64,000 nucleotides of DNA, taken from positions 1 through 64,000 of the forward strand of contig CAYNYK010000009.1 of assembly GCA_964401335.1 (NCBI GenBank), written 5' to 3'. Under the pieces are notes generated by a model that was not told where the DNA came from, made no database searches, and saw only the letters and a program-made list of their open reading frames with translations. Below are positions 54,546 through 63,442 of this stretch, piece after piece; position 1 is the first letter of the stretch, and the number at the start of each line of letters is the position of its first letter. A program made the position numbers and the translations under genes. The stretch is from JAAYCU01 sp964401335. GTDB taxonomy: Bacteria > Planctomycetota > Phycisphaerae > UBA1845 > PWPN01.

Positions 54546-57188
54546 GTGCATGTCACACAGAGAATCGCGTCGCTGAGTTTGCTTATAATGCCGATCATCG
54601 CGTACGCCGCCGACCCGCCGGAGTGGGCGGTGATGGAATGTCGCGGCCTGCAGGCCCTGTGCGAGGCGGTGCATTATTGGGTCGACCGGCAGGACGCCGA
54701 CGGCAGCTTTGGTTTCGGCGGAATGGACCGAGACTGTGAACTCTACAAGAATTGGGCGATTTTTCTATACGCGGCCGACGATCAGCGCATACGCGAAGCC
54801 TTGCACAAGGCCGTCGACTGTGTCTGGTACGACGAGCGGGTGCAGGATGGTTTTCCCGCTGCGCCGGCGGATGCGATGCATGCCGGCCAGGTGATCTCTT
54901 ATACGCAACCGATCCTGGCCATCGCCGATTACGGCCATCCGATTCTTATTGAGCGTTGGATGATTACCTCGCAAAACCTGCCGCGCTGGACGGCCATCAA
55001 CCGCGCCGGGCATCGGCATTTTCGCGGCCATTGGCTGGGCTCTCAGGAAATACGCGAATATTCCTACTTCGGCGCTGATGCCACCATTAATGCTCGGACG
55101 GTTCTGCCCGCGCTGCATCTGCTTTGGTACAACCGCGATCCCGATCTCGCGCGTTACTGTATCGAATGGGGTCAGGCCTGGTTGGATCATGCCCGGGAGA
55201 CCCATGGCGGCAAACCTTATGGATTGCTGCCCAGCGAGGTGGTTTTTGAAACGGACGAAGCGGGTGGCTTCACGAAAACCTGGTACGATTCAGCCGCTTC
55301 CGGATCCTCGATGCATAAGAACCCAACCTGGATGAGCCGGCTCATGCAATTGTTGATGATGAATCACCAGCTCACCGGCAATCCCGACTTCTTGATACCG
55401 CTCCGGGAAACGCTCAAATTCTACGCCACCGCCCGGCCGGACAACCTCCCCGATAATGTGCAAATGTGGCCGGAGTGGTACACGGACCGCGTGCCCCCGC
55501 GCGACGGCAAAAAACCGGAGGAAATGCCTTTTGTATGGGCGGACTACAAAGCGCGCATAGGCGGCAAGTTTCTGCCGATCTATTGGGGCTTCACGAACGA
55601 TCATTCCTTCGATGCCTGGTACGGGATGTCCCCGCCGAAACCCACCCGTCAAACAGCGATGGAGGCCGGCCAATGGGGACTGCAAGAGGCCGCCCGAGCG
55701 ATGGAGACCGCCAAGACCATTAACGTAAAAGGCAGCCTCGAATTTTACCGGGCCAGAGTCCACGAGGGAGTGTACCCCCTGCTCTATCACGGCGGCGACA
55801 ATGAAGTGGACTGGCCTCGACCGGCGTGCCGATGGCTTAAGGGGTATGGCGAATTGGGCGTCGTGCTGCTGGAGCATTCTCAGAAAAATTTCAAAGCGCT
55901 TTGCTGCAACGTGGGTAAGGAAAAACGCGCGTTCGGCGTGCAGTTGTTCGAGTTGGAACCGGGCATGTATCGGATGACGCTGGGCATCGATAAAAACGGT
56001 GACGATCAGGCGGATACTCTTTTACGCGATGAAAATGTCATGATCGAGCGGGGCACGCGGGTGTTCTTTGATCTGGAACGAGGCCATGAGTACTTCGTGG
56101 AATTTCAACAGATGGCCAAAGGCCCGGCCTGGTGGTCGCGAGCGGATGTGGCCGTGTGCGAGCGCGACCTGTTTGTCGTCCCGGCCGGCCCAGCCGCGGG
56201 AACCCAGGCGACGCTGCGGGTACGCGTGCATAACCTCGGCACGGAAGACGCTCGACAAGTGACGGTTTGGGCGGAGGAATTGCCGGCCGGCACGTTTATC
56301 GGCATGAAAACGATCGAGATGTTGGCCCGCCCGCGGAACATGACGCCCAGCAACGTCATCGTCGAGCTTCCCTGGTCGATCAGCGCGGAGGCAAAGGGTG
56401 TTCGCGTCATCGTGGACAAGATGAACGTGATCGAGGAGCTTTACGAGGGCAACAATACCGCCGAAATCATGCTGGCGGACATGCCCGAGGGGCCGCGCAT
56501 CAAGCGGAAGCTCTATGTGCCGGCCTGGTATGAACGGCAGAAAATGGGACCGGTGGCCCAATACACCGCGCCCTATGTCCAGGGGATCGTCATTGACGGA
56601 AAAGTAAACGAGCCGGCGTGGCAGAAAGCCGAGCGGCGCGGTCCGCTGGGCGATCTGGAAGGCAAGCCTAATGATAAACAGACTTTCGTGCGTATGGCGT
56701 ATGACGACGCCGCTCTTTACGTAGCCTTCGAGTGTCCCGAGCCGTACATGAATCTGATCCAATCGCTGACCACCGTGCATGACGGCCACATGTTCAACGA
56801 CGAATGCGCGGAAATATTCGTGGACACCAACCTGGACAAACAAACGTATCTGCAATTCGCTTTCAACACGCTCAATGTTCAGGCCGAGGGGCAATATTTC
56901 AATTTCAGCATTTTCAACGAGCCGTGGGAATCGGCGGTGCATCTGGATAAGGATTTCTGGTCGGCCGAGGCCAGAATACCGTTTACCACCTTACAGGCCG
57001 TGGCCCGACCCGGACAGACATGGGGGATCAACCTGTATCGGAACGTGCGGACCTTCCCGGCGCCGGAATCCGAGGAGGAGCGACGCAAGGGCTGGAAGGG
57101 CACCGAGCGTCATGTCTTGTCCCCGACTTACGACGATTTTCATCAGCCGGATCGCTTCGCGGAGGTGACCTTTGCTCGTAAGCCGTAA
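54546..57188 (+). CDS. Tandem secreted protein 2: helical domain + CARDB-like + CBM9-like (880 aa)
   Basis: Second of three tandem paralogues. The start is a GTG with AAGGAG upstream, giving MHVTQRIASLSLLIMPIIAY as the signal peptide and ADPPEWAVMECRGL as the mature start. The architecture is that of gene 1: an N-terminal helical domain with DRQDADGSFGFGGMDRDCEL, the conserved GHRHFRGHWLGSQ and DYSYFGADATI-like blocks, a CARDB-like middle (LRVRVHNLGTEDARQVTV) and a CBM9-like end (FVDTNLDKQTYLQFAFN, DFWSAEARIPF). It shares long identical stretches with gene 3, so the two are closer to each other than to gene 1. An earlier in-frame TTG at 54408 is not likely to be used. The proteins are presumably secreted and could act together on one polymer. 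Confidence 0.75.
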   Translation: MHVTQRIASLSLLIMPIIAYAADPPEWAVMECRGLQALCEAVHYWVDRQDADGSFGFGGMDRDCELYKNWAIFLYAADDQRIREALHKAVDCVWYDERVQDGFPAAPADAMHAGQVISYTQPILAIADYGHPILIERWMITSQNLPRWTAINRAGHRHFRGHWLGSQEIREYSYFGADATINARTVLPALHLLWYNRDPDLARYCIEWGQAWLDHARETHGGKPYGLLPSEVVFETDEAGGFTKTWYDSAASGSSMHKNPTWMSRLMQLLMMNHQLTGNPDFLIPLRETLKFYATARPDNLPDNVQMWPEWYTDRVPPRDGKKPEEMPFVWADYKARIGGKFLPIYWGFTNDHSFDAWYGMSPPKPTRQTAMEAGQWGLQEAARAMETAKTINVKGSLEFYRARVHEGVYPLLYHGGDNEVDWPRPACRWLKGYGELGVVLLEHSQKNFKALCCNVGKEKRAFGVQLFELEPGMYRMTLGIDKNGDDQADTLLRDENVMIERGTRVFFDLERGHEYFVEFQQMAKGPAWWSRADVAVCERDLFVVPAGPAAGTQATLRVRVHNLGTEDARQVTVWAEELPAGTFIGMKTIEMLARPRNMTPSNVIVELPWSISAEAKGVRVIVDKMNVIEELYEGNNTAEIMLADMPEGPRIKRKLYVPAWYERQKMGPVAQYTAPYVQGIVIDGKVNEPAWQKAERRGPLGDLEGKPNDKQTFVRMAYDDAALYVAFECPEPYMNLIQSLTTVHDGHMFNDECAEIFVDTNLDKQTYLQFAFNTLNVQAEGQYFNFSIFNEPWESAVHLDKDFWSAEARIPFTTLQAVARPGQTWGINLYRNVRTFPAPESEEERRKGWKGTERHVLSPTYDDFHQPDRFAEVTFARKP

Positions 57189-57218
57189 TGGATTTATTAT
57201 TTTTAGACCGCAGGGCAT

Positions 57219-57248
57219 TTGACGTCCGACTCCCTTTCGGGTCACGAT
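57219..57248 (+). promoter_or_regulatory. Candidate promoter for tandem gene 3
   Basis: TTGACG (57219-57224) and CACGAT (57243-57248) are 18 bases apart, matching the box pair before gene 2. The ribosome site AGAGGAG sits at 57341-57347. Confidence 0.35.
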
Positions 57249-57354
57249 GTTCATTTGCGGTGTAAGCCATCCTGTGTACAGCCGTTGAAACGCCGTACGT
57301 CGGATCGGTTCCATGAGTATCTATTTTGTCGGCTAGACGCAGAGGAGCAAGACA

Positions 57355-59997
57355 ATGCACAAGGCATGGATGATTTGGCTGCTCGGGTGGGTGATGACTT
57401 CGTCGGTGGTATCGGCCGTGGAACCGCCGGAGTGGGCGGTGCTCGAATGCCGGGGCCTCCAGGATCTGGCCCAAGTCGCTCATTATTGGGTGGATCGACA
57501 AAGTCCGGAAGGGAGCTTCGGCTTCGGAGGACTGGACCGCGATTGTGAATTTTTCAACTCATGGATTGTTTTCATTTATACCGCTGATGATCAGCGCATT
57601 CTCGAAGCCCTGCGCAAGGGTTTGGATTATGTCTGGTACCACGATCATGTTCAGGATGGATACGGGGCTTCGCCGACCGACGCTCAGCATGGCGGCGAGG
57701 TGATGTCCTATACCCAACCGTTGTTGGCCGTGGCCGACTACGGCAATCCCATCCTTATCGAGCGCTGGATGATCACCGCCCAGAACATGAATCGCTGGAC
57801 GGCCATCAACCGTGCCGGGCATCGCCATTTTCGCGGGCATTGGCTCGGCTCACAGGAAACGCGGGACTATTCCTACTTTGGTGCCGACGCAACCATTATC
57901 GGCCGAGTTACTCTGCCCATGATGCATCTGCTCTGGTACAACCGCGATCCCGATCTGGCCCGCCTTTGTACGGAGTGGGGTCAAGCCTGGGTGGATCATG
58001 CCAAAGAGACCCGATGGGGCAAGCCTTATGGCCTGTTGCCCGGCGAGGTCGTTTTTGAGAGTGATGAGGCCGGAGGATTCACGAAGAACTGGTATGACTC
58101 CGCTTCGTCCGGTTTTCCATTGTACAAAAGCCCCTGGTTCATGACCCGTCTGCTGCAAATGTTGATGATGAACTACCAGATCACCGGCAACCCGGATTTT
58201 CTACTGCCCATTCGCGAGACGCTTAGATTTTATGCCACCGCCCGGCCGGATAACCTGCCCCAGGGCGTCACCATGTGGCCCGCCTGGTACAAGGATCGTA
58301 TCCCTCCGCGGGATGGCAAGAAGCCGGAAGACATGCCTTATGTCTGGGAACACTACAAAAACCAGTTGGGCGATCGTGCTCTTAAAATGTATCGGGGGTT
58401 TACCGGCGATTGTTCGTTTGATGCCTGGTATGGTCATAAAACGCAGCCGCCCTCGCGCCAGATGGCCTTGGAGACCGGTAAATGGGCGAGCCGTGAAGCC
58501 ACAAAACTCCTACAGATTGCACGGACCATCAATGTACAAGGTAATCTTGAGCATTATCGGGCGAAAATAAGCGAAGGAGATTTTCCTGCCCTTTATCACG
58601 GGGGGAACAACTGGGTGGACTGGCCACGACCGGCCTGCCGGTGGATCAACGGTCGTTATGAACTCGGCGTGGTTCTGCTGAATCACTCTCCCACTCGATT
58701 CAAGGCCTTGTGCTGCAACATAGGCAAGGATAAACGAAACTTCGGTTTACAGTTGTTTGAATTGGAGCCGGGAATCTATCGTCTATCCTTGGGCATCGAC
58801 ACCAACGGCGATGACCGAGCGGATAAACAAGTGCGCGAGGAAGACATCTCGATGGAACGGGGTACCGAATTGGCCTTGGAATTGGAACAAGGCCATGAAT
58901 ACCTTGTCGAATTGCAGCAGATGGCGAAAGGGCCGGCATGGCAATCACGGGCGGACGTAGCCGTGTGTGGACAGGATCTGTTTGCGATACCGGCGGCTCC
59001 CGTTGCCGGAAGCCAGGCGACGCTGAAAGTTCGAGTGCATAATATAGGCTCGGAGGATGCCCGGCAGGTTACGGTATGGGCGGAGGAACTGCCGAGTGGT
59101 CGATTTATCGGCATGGATACGATTAACATACTGGCCCGGCCGCGGAACATGATCCCGAGCAGCGTGATGGTCGAGATGCCCTGGTCGATCAGCGCGGAAG
59201 CCACGGGGGTACGCGTTATCGCGGACAAGATGAACGTGGTCGAGGAGCTTTACGAGGGGAACAACGTTGCGGAAATAAAACTGGCGGAACTGCCGGAGGG
59301 GCCGCGAATCAAGCGCAAGATCTACTTGCCAGCCTGGTACGAACGCCAGAAAGAGGGTCCGGTGGCCGACTATACGGCACCTTATGTCCAGGGTATCAAG
59401 ATTGACGGAAAAATCGACGAGCCTGCCTGGCAGAAGGCCGAGCGTCGCGGACCACTGACCGATATGGAGGGTCAACCTACCGAAAAGCAGACTTACGTGC
59501 GAATGGCCTATGGCGAGGATGCCCTCTACGTTGCTTTTGAGTGCCCTGAGCCCAATATGGATCTGATCCATGATCTGGCTACCCTGCATGATGATTACGC
59601 CATTTTCGGCGATGAAAGCGCGGAAATCTTCATCGACACCAATCTCGACAAACGGACGTATCTGCAGTTCGCGTTTAACACCGCGAATGTTCAGGCCGAG
59701 GGGCAATATTATAACTTCACCATTTATAACGAGCCTTGGGAATCGGCGGTATTCAAGGGCAAGGATTACTGGTCGGCCGAGGCGAAAATACCATTTGCTT
59801 CCTTAAAAGCGGTTGCCAAGGCCGGGCAGATCTGGGGCATCAACCTGTATCGCACCGTTCGGACCTTCAAAATTCCGGAATCCGAGGCGGAGCGACGTAA
59901 AGGCTGGAAGGGCACCGAACGCCATGTCTTCTCGGTGACCGACGATTTTCATGCGCCGGATCGTTTTGGCGAGGTGACCTTTGGACCGAAGAACTGA
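57355..59997 (+). CDS. Tandem secreted protein 3: helical domain + CARDB-like + CBM9-like (880 aa)
   Basis: Third tandem paralogue. AGAGGAG precedes the ATG, and the signal peptide is MHKAWMIWLLGWVMTSSVVS, followed by AVEPPEWAVLECRGL. The same conserved blocks appear: YWVDRQSPEGSFGFGGLDRD, GHRHFRGHWLGSQETRDYSY, DEAGGFTKNWYDSASSG, WPRPACRW, and the CBM9-like FIDTNLDKRTYLQFAFN. The middle part carries the CARDB-like VKVHNIGSED-type strand (LKVRVHNIGSEDARQVTV). Charged and aromatic residues in the helical domain (repeated H, E, D, Y, W in the GHRHFRGHW and DYSYFGAD blocks) are candidates for a catalytic groove. The end is followed by a strong bidirectional hairpin, so it closes the transcript. 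Confidence 0.75.
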   Translation: MHKAWMIWLLGWVMTSSVVSAVEPPEWAVLECRGLQDLAQVAHYWVDRQSPEGSFGFGGLDRDCEFFNSWIVFIYTADDQRILEALRKGLDYVWYHDHVQDGYGASPTDAQHGGEVMSYTQPLLAVADYGNPILIERWMITAQNMNRWTAINRAGHRHFRGHWLGSQETRDYSYFGADATIIGRVTLPMMHLLWYNRDPDLARLCTEWGQAWVDHAKETRWGKPYGLLPGEVVFESDEAGGFTKNWYDSASSGFPLYKSPWFMTRLLQMLMMNYQITGNPDFLLPIRETLRFYATARPDNLPQGVTMWPAWYKDRIPPRDGKKPEDMPYVWEHYKNQLGDRALKMYRGFTGDCSFDAWYGHKTQPPSRQMALETGKWASREATKLLQIARTINVQGNLEHYRAKISEGDFPALYHGGNNWVDWPRPACRWINGRYELGVVLLNHSPTRFKALCCNIGKDKRNFGLQLFELEPGIYRLSLGIDTNGDDRADKQVREEDISMERGTELALELEQGHEYLVELQQMAKGPAWQSRADVAVCGQDLFAIPAAPVAGSQATLKVRVHNIGSEDARQVTVWAEELPSGRFIGMDTINILARPRNMIPSSVMVEMPWSISAEATGVRVIADKMNVVEELYEGNNVAEIKLAELPEGPRIKRKIYLPAWYERQKEGPVADYTAPYVQGIKIDGKIDEPAWQKAERRGPLTDMEGQPTEKQTYVRMAYGEDALYVAFECPEPNMDLIHDLATLHDDYAIFGDESAEIFIDTNLDKRTYLQFAFNTANVQAEGQYYNFTIYNEPWESAVFKGKDYWSAEAKIPFASLKAVAKAGQIWGINLYRTVRTFKIPESEAERRKGWKGTERHVFSVTDDFHAPDRFGEVTFGPKN

Positions 59998-60014
59998 GCG
60001 GCATTAAAGAAAAA

Positions 60015-60044
60015 CGAGGCCGGGATTTTTACGTCCCGGCCTCG
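60015..60044. terminator. Bidirectional terminator between tandem gene 3 and argG
   Basis: CGAGGCCGGGA (60015-60025) pairs exactly with TCCCGGCCTCG (60034-60044) around an 8-base loop containing a T-run. It lies between two convergent genes, 18 bases after the stop of gene 3 and 20 bases before the argG stop, and can serve both. Confidence 0.75.
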
Positions 60045-60063
60045 GTCAAAAGGTTTCAATAGA

Positions 60064-61320
60064 TCATGCCTTCCCGCGGTGTTTACCTTTCACCGGTTTA
60101 CGCGAGGCGGTCTGTCGCTGCACGATGCCGTTGACCTTCATGGGCAGTCCGAACAAGCGGATGAATCCGATCGCGTCGGTGGAATCGTATTCGGCCCCCA
60201 TCGTGAAGCTGGCCAGGGCCGGCATGTACATGGAGTATTGGCTCTTGACCCCGACGGCCCGACAGTTGCCCTTGTACAGCTTGATTCTGGCCGTACCGGT
60301 CATCGGCTTGGCCAGCCGGGCGAAGAAGGCGTCCAACGCCTCGCGTAACGGCGTGTACCATTGGCCGTAATAGACCAACTCCGCGTAGCGCAGCATAATC
60401 TGTTGTTTGTAGTGCAACGTTTCCCGGTCCAGGCAGACCGTTTCCAAGGCCCGATGCCCTTCATAAATGATCGTGCCGCCCGGCGTCTCATACACCCCGC
60501 GTGATTTCATGCCTACCAACCGGTTTTCCACCAGGTCCACTTGGCCGATCGCGTGTTTGCCGCCCAGGGCGTTAAGCGTTTGGATCAGCTTTACCCCATC
60601 CATCTTCTTGCCGTTGATCCCTACCGGTACGCCCGCCTCGAAATCAACCTCCACATACGCGGGGCGGTTGGGGGCTTTTTCGATGGGCACGCTGAGAACC
60701 AGCATCCGGTCTTTCGGCTCGTTCCAGGTGCTTTCCAATTCCGCCCCTTCATGCGAAATATGCCAGAGATTGCGGTCACGCGAGTAAATACTTTTCTTGG
60801 ATTGTTCGATGGGAATGCCGCGGGCCATCGCGTAATCAATCGCCGCCTCCCGACTGCGCAGCTCAAAGCGCGGGTCTTTCCACGGCGCGATGATCTTCAG
60901 CGACGGGTCGAGGGCCATATAGGTCAACTCGAAACGCACCTGGTCGTTGCCCTTGCCCGTCGCCCCGTGAGCCACGGCGTCCGCCCCGAACTCGTGGGCG
61001 ACCCGCACCTGCTCCTTGGCGATCAGTGGCCTGGCGATCGACGTTCCCAGCATGTATTTCCGTTCGTAAATTGCTCCGCTGCGGACCATCGGCCACAGAA
61101 AATCGTTCACGAATTCGCTCCGCAGATCGCGGACCACGCACTCGCTCGCCCCGCTGTTCAGGGCTTTCTTGCGGATCGCCTTCAACTCATCGCCCTGCCC
61201 CAGCTCGGCCGCATAGGCAATGACTTCGCAATCGTAAGTTTCGCGAATCCACGGCAGGATGACGCTGGTGTCCAGTCCGCCGGAGTAGGCCAATACCACT
61301 TTTTTCACATTCGTCGCCAT
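60064..61320 (-). CDS. argG: Argininosuccinate synthase
   Basis: ArgG joins citrulline and aspartate with ATP to form argininosuccinate in arginine biosynthesis. The protein is 418 residues, of normal length. The ATP pyrophosphatase P-loop AYSGGLDTS is at residues 11-19, GATGKGNDQVRFEL and the citrulline/aspartate-binding segments (KYMLGTSIARPLIAK) are intact, and KGNCRAVG is near the end. The start ATG has GAGGAAT upstream. argH is not in the window. It is convergent with the tandem genes and lies downstream of aroE on the same strand, with repeats between. Confidence 0.96.
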   Translation of the reverse strand: MATNVKKVVLAYSGGLDTSVILPWIRETYDCEVIAYAAELGQGDELKAIRKKALNSGASECVVRDLRSEFVNDFLWPMVRSGAIYERKYMLGTSIARPLIAKEQVRVAHEFGADAVAHGATGKGNDQVRFELTYMALDPSLKIIAPWKDPRFELRSREAAIDYAMARGIPIEQSKKSIYSRDRNLWHISHEGAELESTWNEPKDRMLVLSVPIEKAPNRPAYVEVDFEAGVPVGINGKKMDGVKLIQTLNALGGKHAIGQVDLVENRLVGMKSRGVYETPGGTIIYEGHRALETVCLDRETLHYKQQIMLRYAELVYYGQWYTPLREALDAFFARLAKPMTGTARIKLYKGNCRAVGVKSQYSMYMPALASFTMGAEYDSTDAIGFIRLFGLPMKVNGIVQRQTASRKPVKGKHRGKA

Positions 61321-61390
61321 TATGCGATTCCTCTATATGCTCCAAACTCATTTTCCCTCGTCGGCTCAAGCACAAACAAGGGACAATCTA

Positions 61391-61523
61391 ACCAGCCCGC
61401 AGCGCGAGCAAGGGTCCACCAGCCCGAAGCAGTTTACCAAGCTTGCCTCGCTCGCCACGGCGGAGCCCTGCGGAGCCGGGCCTGGGCGGGCCGCAGCGGG
61501 CGAGCGAGGGAAACTCAACAAAA
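61391..61523. repeat. Dispersed palindromic repeat family 1, cluster D
   Basis: ACCAGCCCGCAGCGCGAGCA and a second ACCAGCCCGAAGC follow closely, then a GCGAGCGAGGG-type tail. The first copy is nearly identical to the one in the aroE reading frame (62437-62472, read on the other strand). Confidence 0.65.
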
Positions 61524-61540
61524 CAGGACGACCATGATAC

Positions 61541-62665
61541 TCATTGGCGGGGTTTCGACAACTGTTCGAGGACGATATTCCGCATGATCTGGACCGGCGC
61601 GGGCCGTTCCGTCCAACGCTCAAACTGTCCGACGGCCTGGTTGACGAACATGGTTACGCCGTCGATCGTCCGGCAGCCGGCCGCCTTGGCCTCGCGCAAC
61701 AGGCGGGTTTCCACGGGGTTGTACACGGTATCGAACACCGCCGGCCGGTGGCGCAGCCCCTCTTTCGGTAGGGGCGTGGCGTCCACCTCCGGCCACATGC
61801 CGATGCTCGTGCAATTGATGATTGCGTCGCCCGTGTTCTGTATCCTTTGCTCATTCGGCAGGGCGGTGGCTCCGAACTCGGCCGCCAAAGCGTCAGCTTT
61901 TTCCTTTGTCCGGTTGTAGATGGTGACCTTGGCGCCGCAATCCCGCAGGCCGGCCACGATTGCCCGACTTACTCCGCCGGCACCGAGGACGGCTACCGAA
62001 AGGTTTTTCAACTCCATCGGCTTAATGCCCATGCCGACACATAAAGCATCCAGGGCACCGCGATAATCAGTGTTGTAGGCACTGATCCGGGCGTCGGAGC
62101 CATCGGCCTCGCGTCCCGGCTCGATGCACAACGTGTTGGCCACCCCGATCCGCCGGGCCAACGGCTCGATGAAGCCGCCGCGCTCCTGCACGTAGCGGAG
62201 CAGGTTTTCCTTGTGCGGGATGGTTACGCTGCAGCCGTGCAGGTTCAGCCACGGCCGGGTAATGCAGAAATCCACGAAGGCCTTGAACGAGGCGTAATCC
62301 GGCTCGACGCGAAACGGCAGATACACACCGTTGTAGTCCGTTTCCGCAAAGGCCGCGTTATGAATCGCCGGGCTCATCGAATGGGCGATCGGACAGCCGA
62401 TCACGCCGTACACGCGCGTATCCGGCCGTAGCGCGAGTCGGGCTGGTAGACCCTTGCTCGCGCTGCGGTCTGGAAGTCCTGCTCCCTTCGAGGTGAATGG
62501 GATATCCAAGCCGAGAATCCTGCCCCATACGCAGGCTACGACGACGTTCTCCACCGTGGTTAATGTCGCAACAGGCGCGGAGGTTCCCCCTTTCCAAAGC
62601 CCTTCCACCATACGCAGGATATCCAATATCGTCTCCGCCATGGTCATTCGCCGAACAATAAACAA
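61541..62665 (-). CDS. aroE: Shikimate dehydrogenase with N-terminal extension that includes a dispersed repeat
   Basis: AroE reduces 3-dehydroshikimate to shikimate with NADPH. The core begins at about residue 84, VYGVIGCPIAHSMSPAIHNA, and has the expected substrate-binding residues (CSVTIPHKENL), the nucleotide-binding VAVLGAGGVSRAIV and the usual NGTSIGM-like (NCTSIGMWP) and end motifs. About 80 extra residues precede the core. Their second part (GLPDRSASKGLPARLALRP) is read straight from a family-1 repeat. The first part (MTMAETILDILRMVEGLW) looks like coding sequence. The start may be 62665 or 62647, or lie further in. The extension is not the DHQ-dehydratase seen in AroDE fusions. Confidence 0.88.
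   Translation of the reverse strand: MFIVRRMTMAETILDILRMVEGLWKGGTSAPVATLTTVENVVVACVWGRILGLDIPFTSKGAGLPDRSASKGLPARLALRPDTRVYGVIGCPIAHSMSPAIHNAAFAETDYNGVYLPFRVEPDYASFKAFVDFCITRPWLNLHGCSVTIPHKENLLRYVQERGGFIEPLARRIGVANTLCIEPGREADGSDARISAYNTDYRGALDALCVGMGIKPMELKNLSVAVLGAGGVSRAIVAGLRDCGAKVTIYNRTKEKADALAAEFGATALPNEQRIQNTGDAIINCTSIGMWPEVDATPLPKEGLRHRPAVFDTVYNPVETRLLREAKAAGCRTIDGVTMFVNQAVGQFERWTERPAPVQIMRNIVLEQLSKPRQ
62437..62472. repeat. Dispersed repeat family 1 copy inside the aroE reading frame
   Basis: On the minus strand, GCAGCGCGAGCAAGGGT followed by a TACCAGCCCGA core is nearly identical to cluster D at 61393-61427. It keeps the aroE frame open and adds about 12 residues. The surrounding codons are part of the extension. 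Confidence 0.65.
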
Positions 62666-62785
62666 AAAAATCGGGATTCAACAAAACTATTGCATAATTG
62701 TGCCCTATTGCGATAGAAATCCAACTCCAAGCATTTTCTGACATCGAGCAAATCGGGACCAAACCCGTCAACCGCATGATACGGT

Positions 62786-63103
62786 CTATTGTTCAAACCG
62801 ATGTGGTTGACGCCGTTTCCCGTGACGGATGGTGATAACGTCGACCACCCCTTGTGCATCGTTGACGCGGTAGTAGAGGATGAACGGGACTACCGGCATT
62901 CGTCTTACCGTCTCACTGATTGAATGTCGTCCTTGATACACTTCGTTTCGATAGGGGAAATGTTCCAAGCTATCGATTGCCGACATCAGTCGACGGAGAG
63001 CGGCTCGCGCGTTCTGTGGAGAATCGCTTTCGATGTATCGGAAAATATCTTCAATATCAGACAACGCTCGGGGCGAAATAATCACTCGGAAGCGATCGGG
63101 CAT
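62786..63103 (-). CDS. ParE/RelE-superfamily toxin
   Basis: The 105-residue protein fits the ParE/RelE toxin fold: FRVIISPRALSDIEDIFRYI, then PYRNEVYQGRHSISETVRRM and the terminal FILYYRVNDA, VVDVITIRHGKR. ParE types poison DNA gyrase and RelE types cleave mRNA on the ribosome; which applies here is not shown. It follows its antitoxin by 6 bases on the same strand, the usual order. An acquired plasmid-like module is likely, though base composition does not stand out. Confidence 0.85.
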   Translation of the reverse strand: MPDRFRVIISPRALSDIEDIFRYIESDSPQNARAALRRLMSAIDSLEHFPYRNEVYQGRHSISETVRRMPVVPFILYYRVNDAQGVVDVITIRHGKRRQPHRFEQ

Positions 63104-63109
63104 ATACGT

Positions 63110-63364
63110 TTACTCGCTCAGGTAACGATCCCGCAGGTCTGCTCGGGCCTTTTCCCAGGCACGGCCTTCGCCGCGATTCAGTTGGGCCAGACCCTCTTCG
63201 ATTGCGGACAGATCATCATCATCGAGTTCCTGATGGAGAAGCTCGTCTTCAACTCGCAACCGGGAAACGGCCTCATTGATGGCCTCATCGACCGAATCGT
63301 AGCGACCGATTTTCACCTGGTTCTCTATGAATTGCTTAATGTCGGGTTTCAATTGCACGTCCAT
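63110..63364 (-). CDS. ParD-like antitoxin
   Basis: This short acidic protein has an N-terminal ribbon-helix-helix-like segment (MDVQLKPDIKQFIENQ, VDEAINEAVSRL) and a C-terminal flexible part (DLSAIEEGLAQLNRG) for toxin binding. It precedes the ParE-like toxin by 6 bases. GGAG lies before the ATG. It should repress its own promoter with the toxin. Confidence 0.82.
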   Translation of the reverse strand: MDVQLKPDIKQFIENQVKIGRYDSVDEAINEAVSRLRVEDELLHQELDDDDLSAIEEGLAQLNRGEGRAWEKARADLRDRYLSE

Positions 63365-63396
63365 CGGTTTTCTCCGGATGCTTTGGCACCACTATT

Positions 63397-63426
63397 ATTG
63401 TAGCCTTTTCATGCTTTTACCCGCAA
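63397..63426 (-). promoter_or_regulatory. Candidate promoter of the ParDE pair
   Basis: On the minus strand, TTGCGG (63426-63421) and TACAAT (63402-63397) are 18 bases apart, upstream of the antitoxin ATG at 63364. Autoregulation by the antitoxin would be expected here. Confidence 0.35.
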
Positions 63427-63442
63427 GTATGACGGATCGTTC

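Noticed and set aside
61541..62665. AroE as an AroD-AroE fusion
   Set aside because: The N-terminal 80 residues lack dehydroquinate dehydratase motifs and include a repeat-derived stretch.
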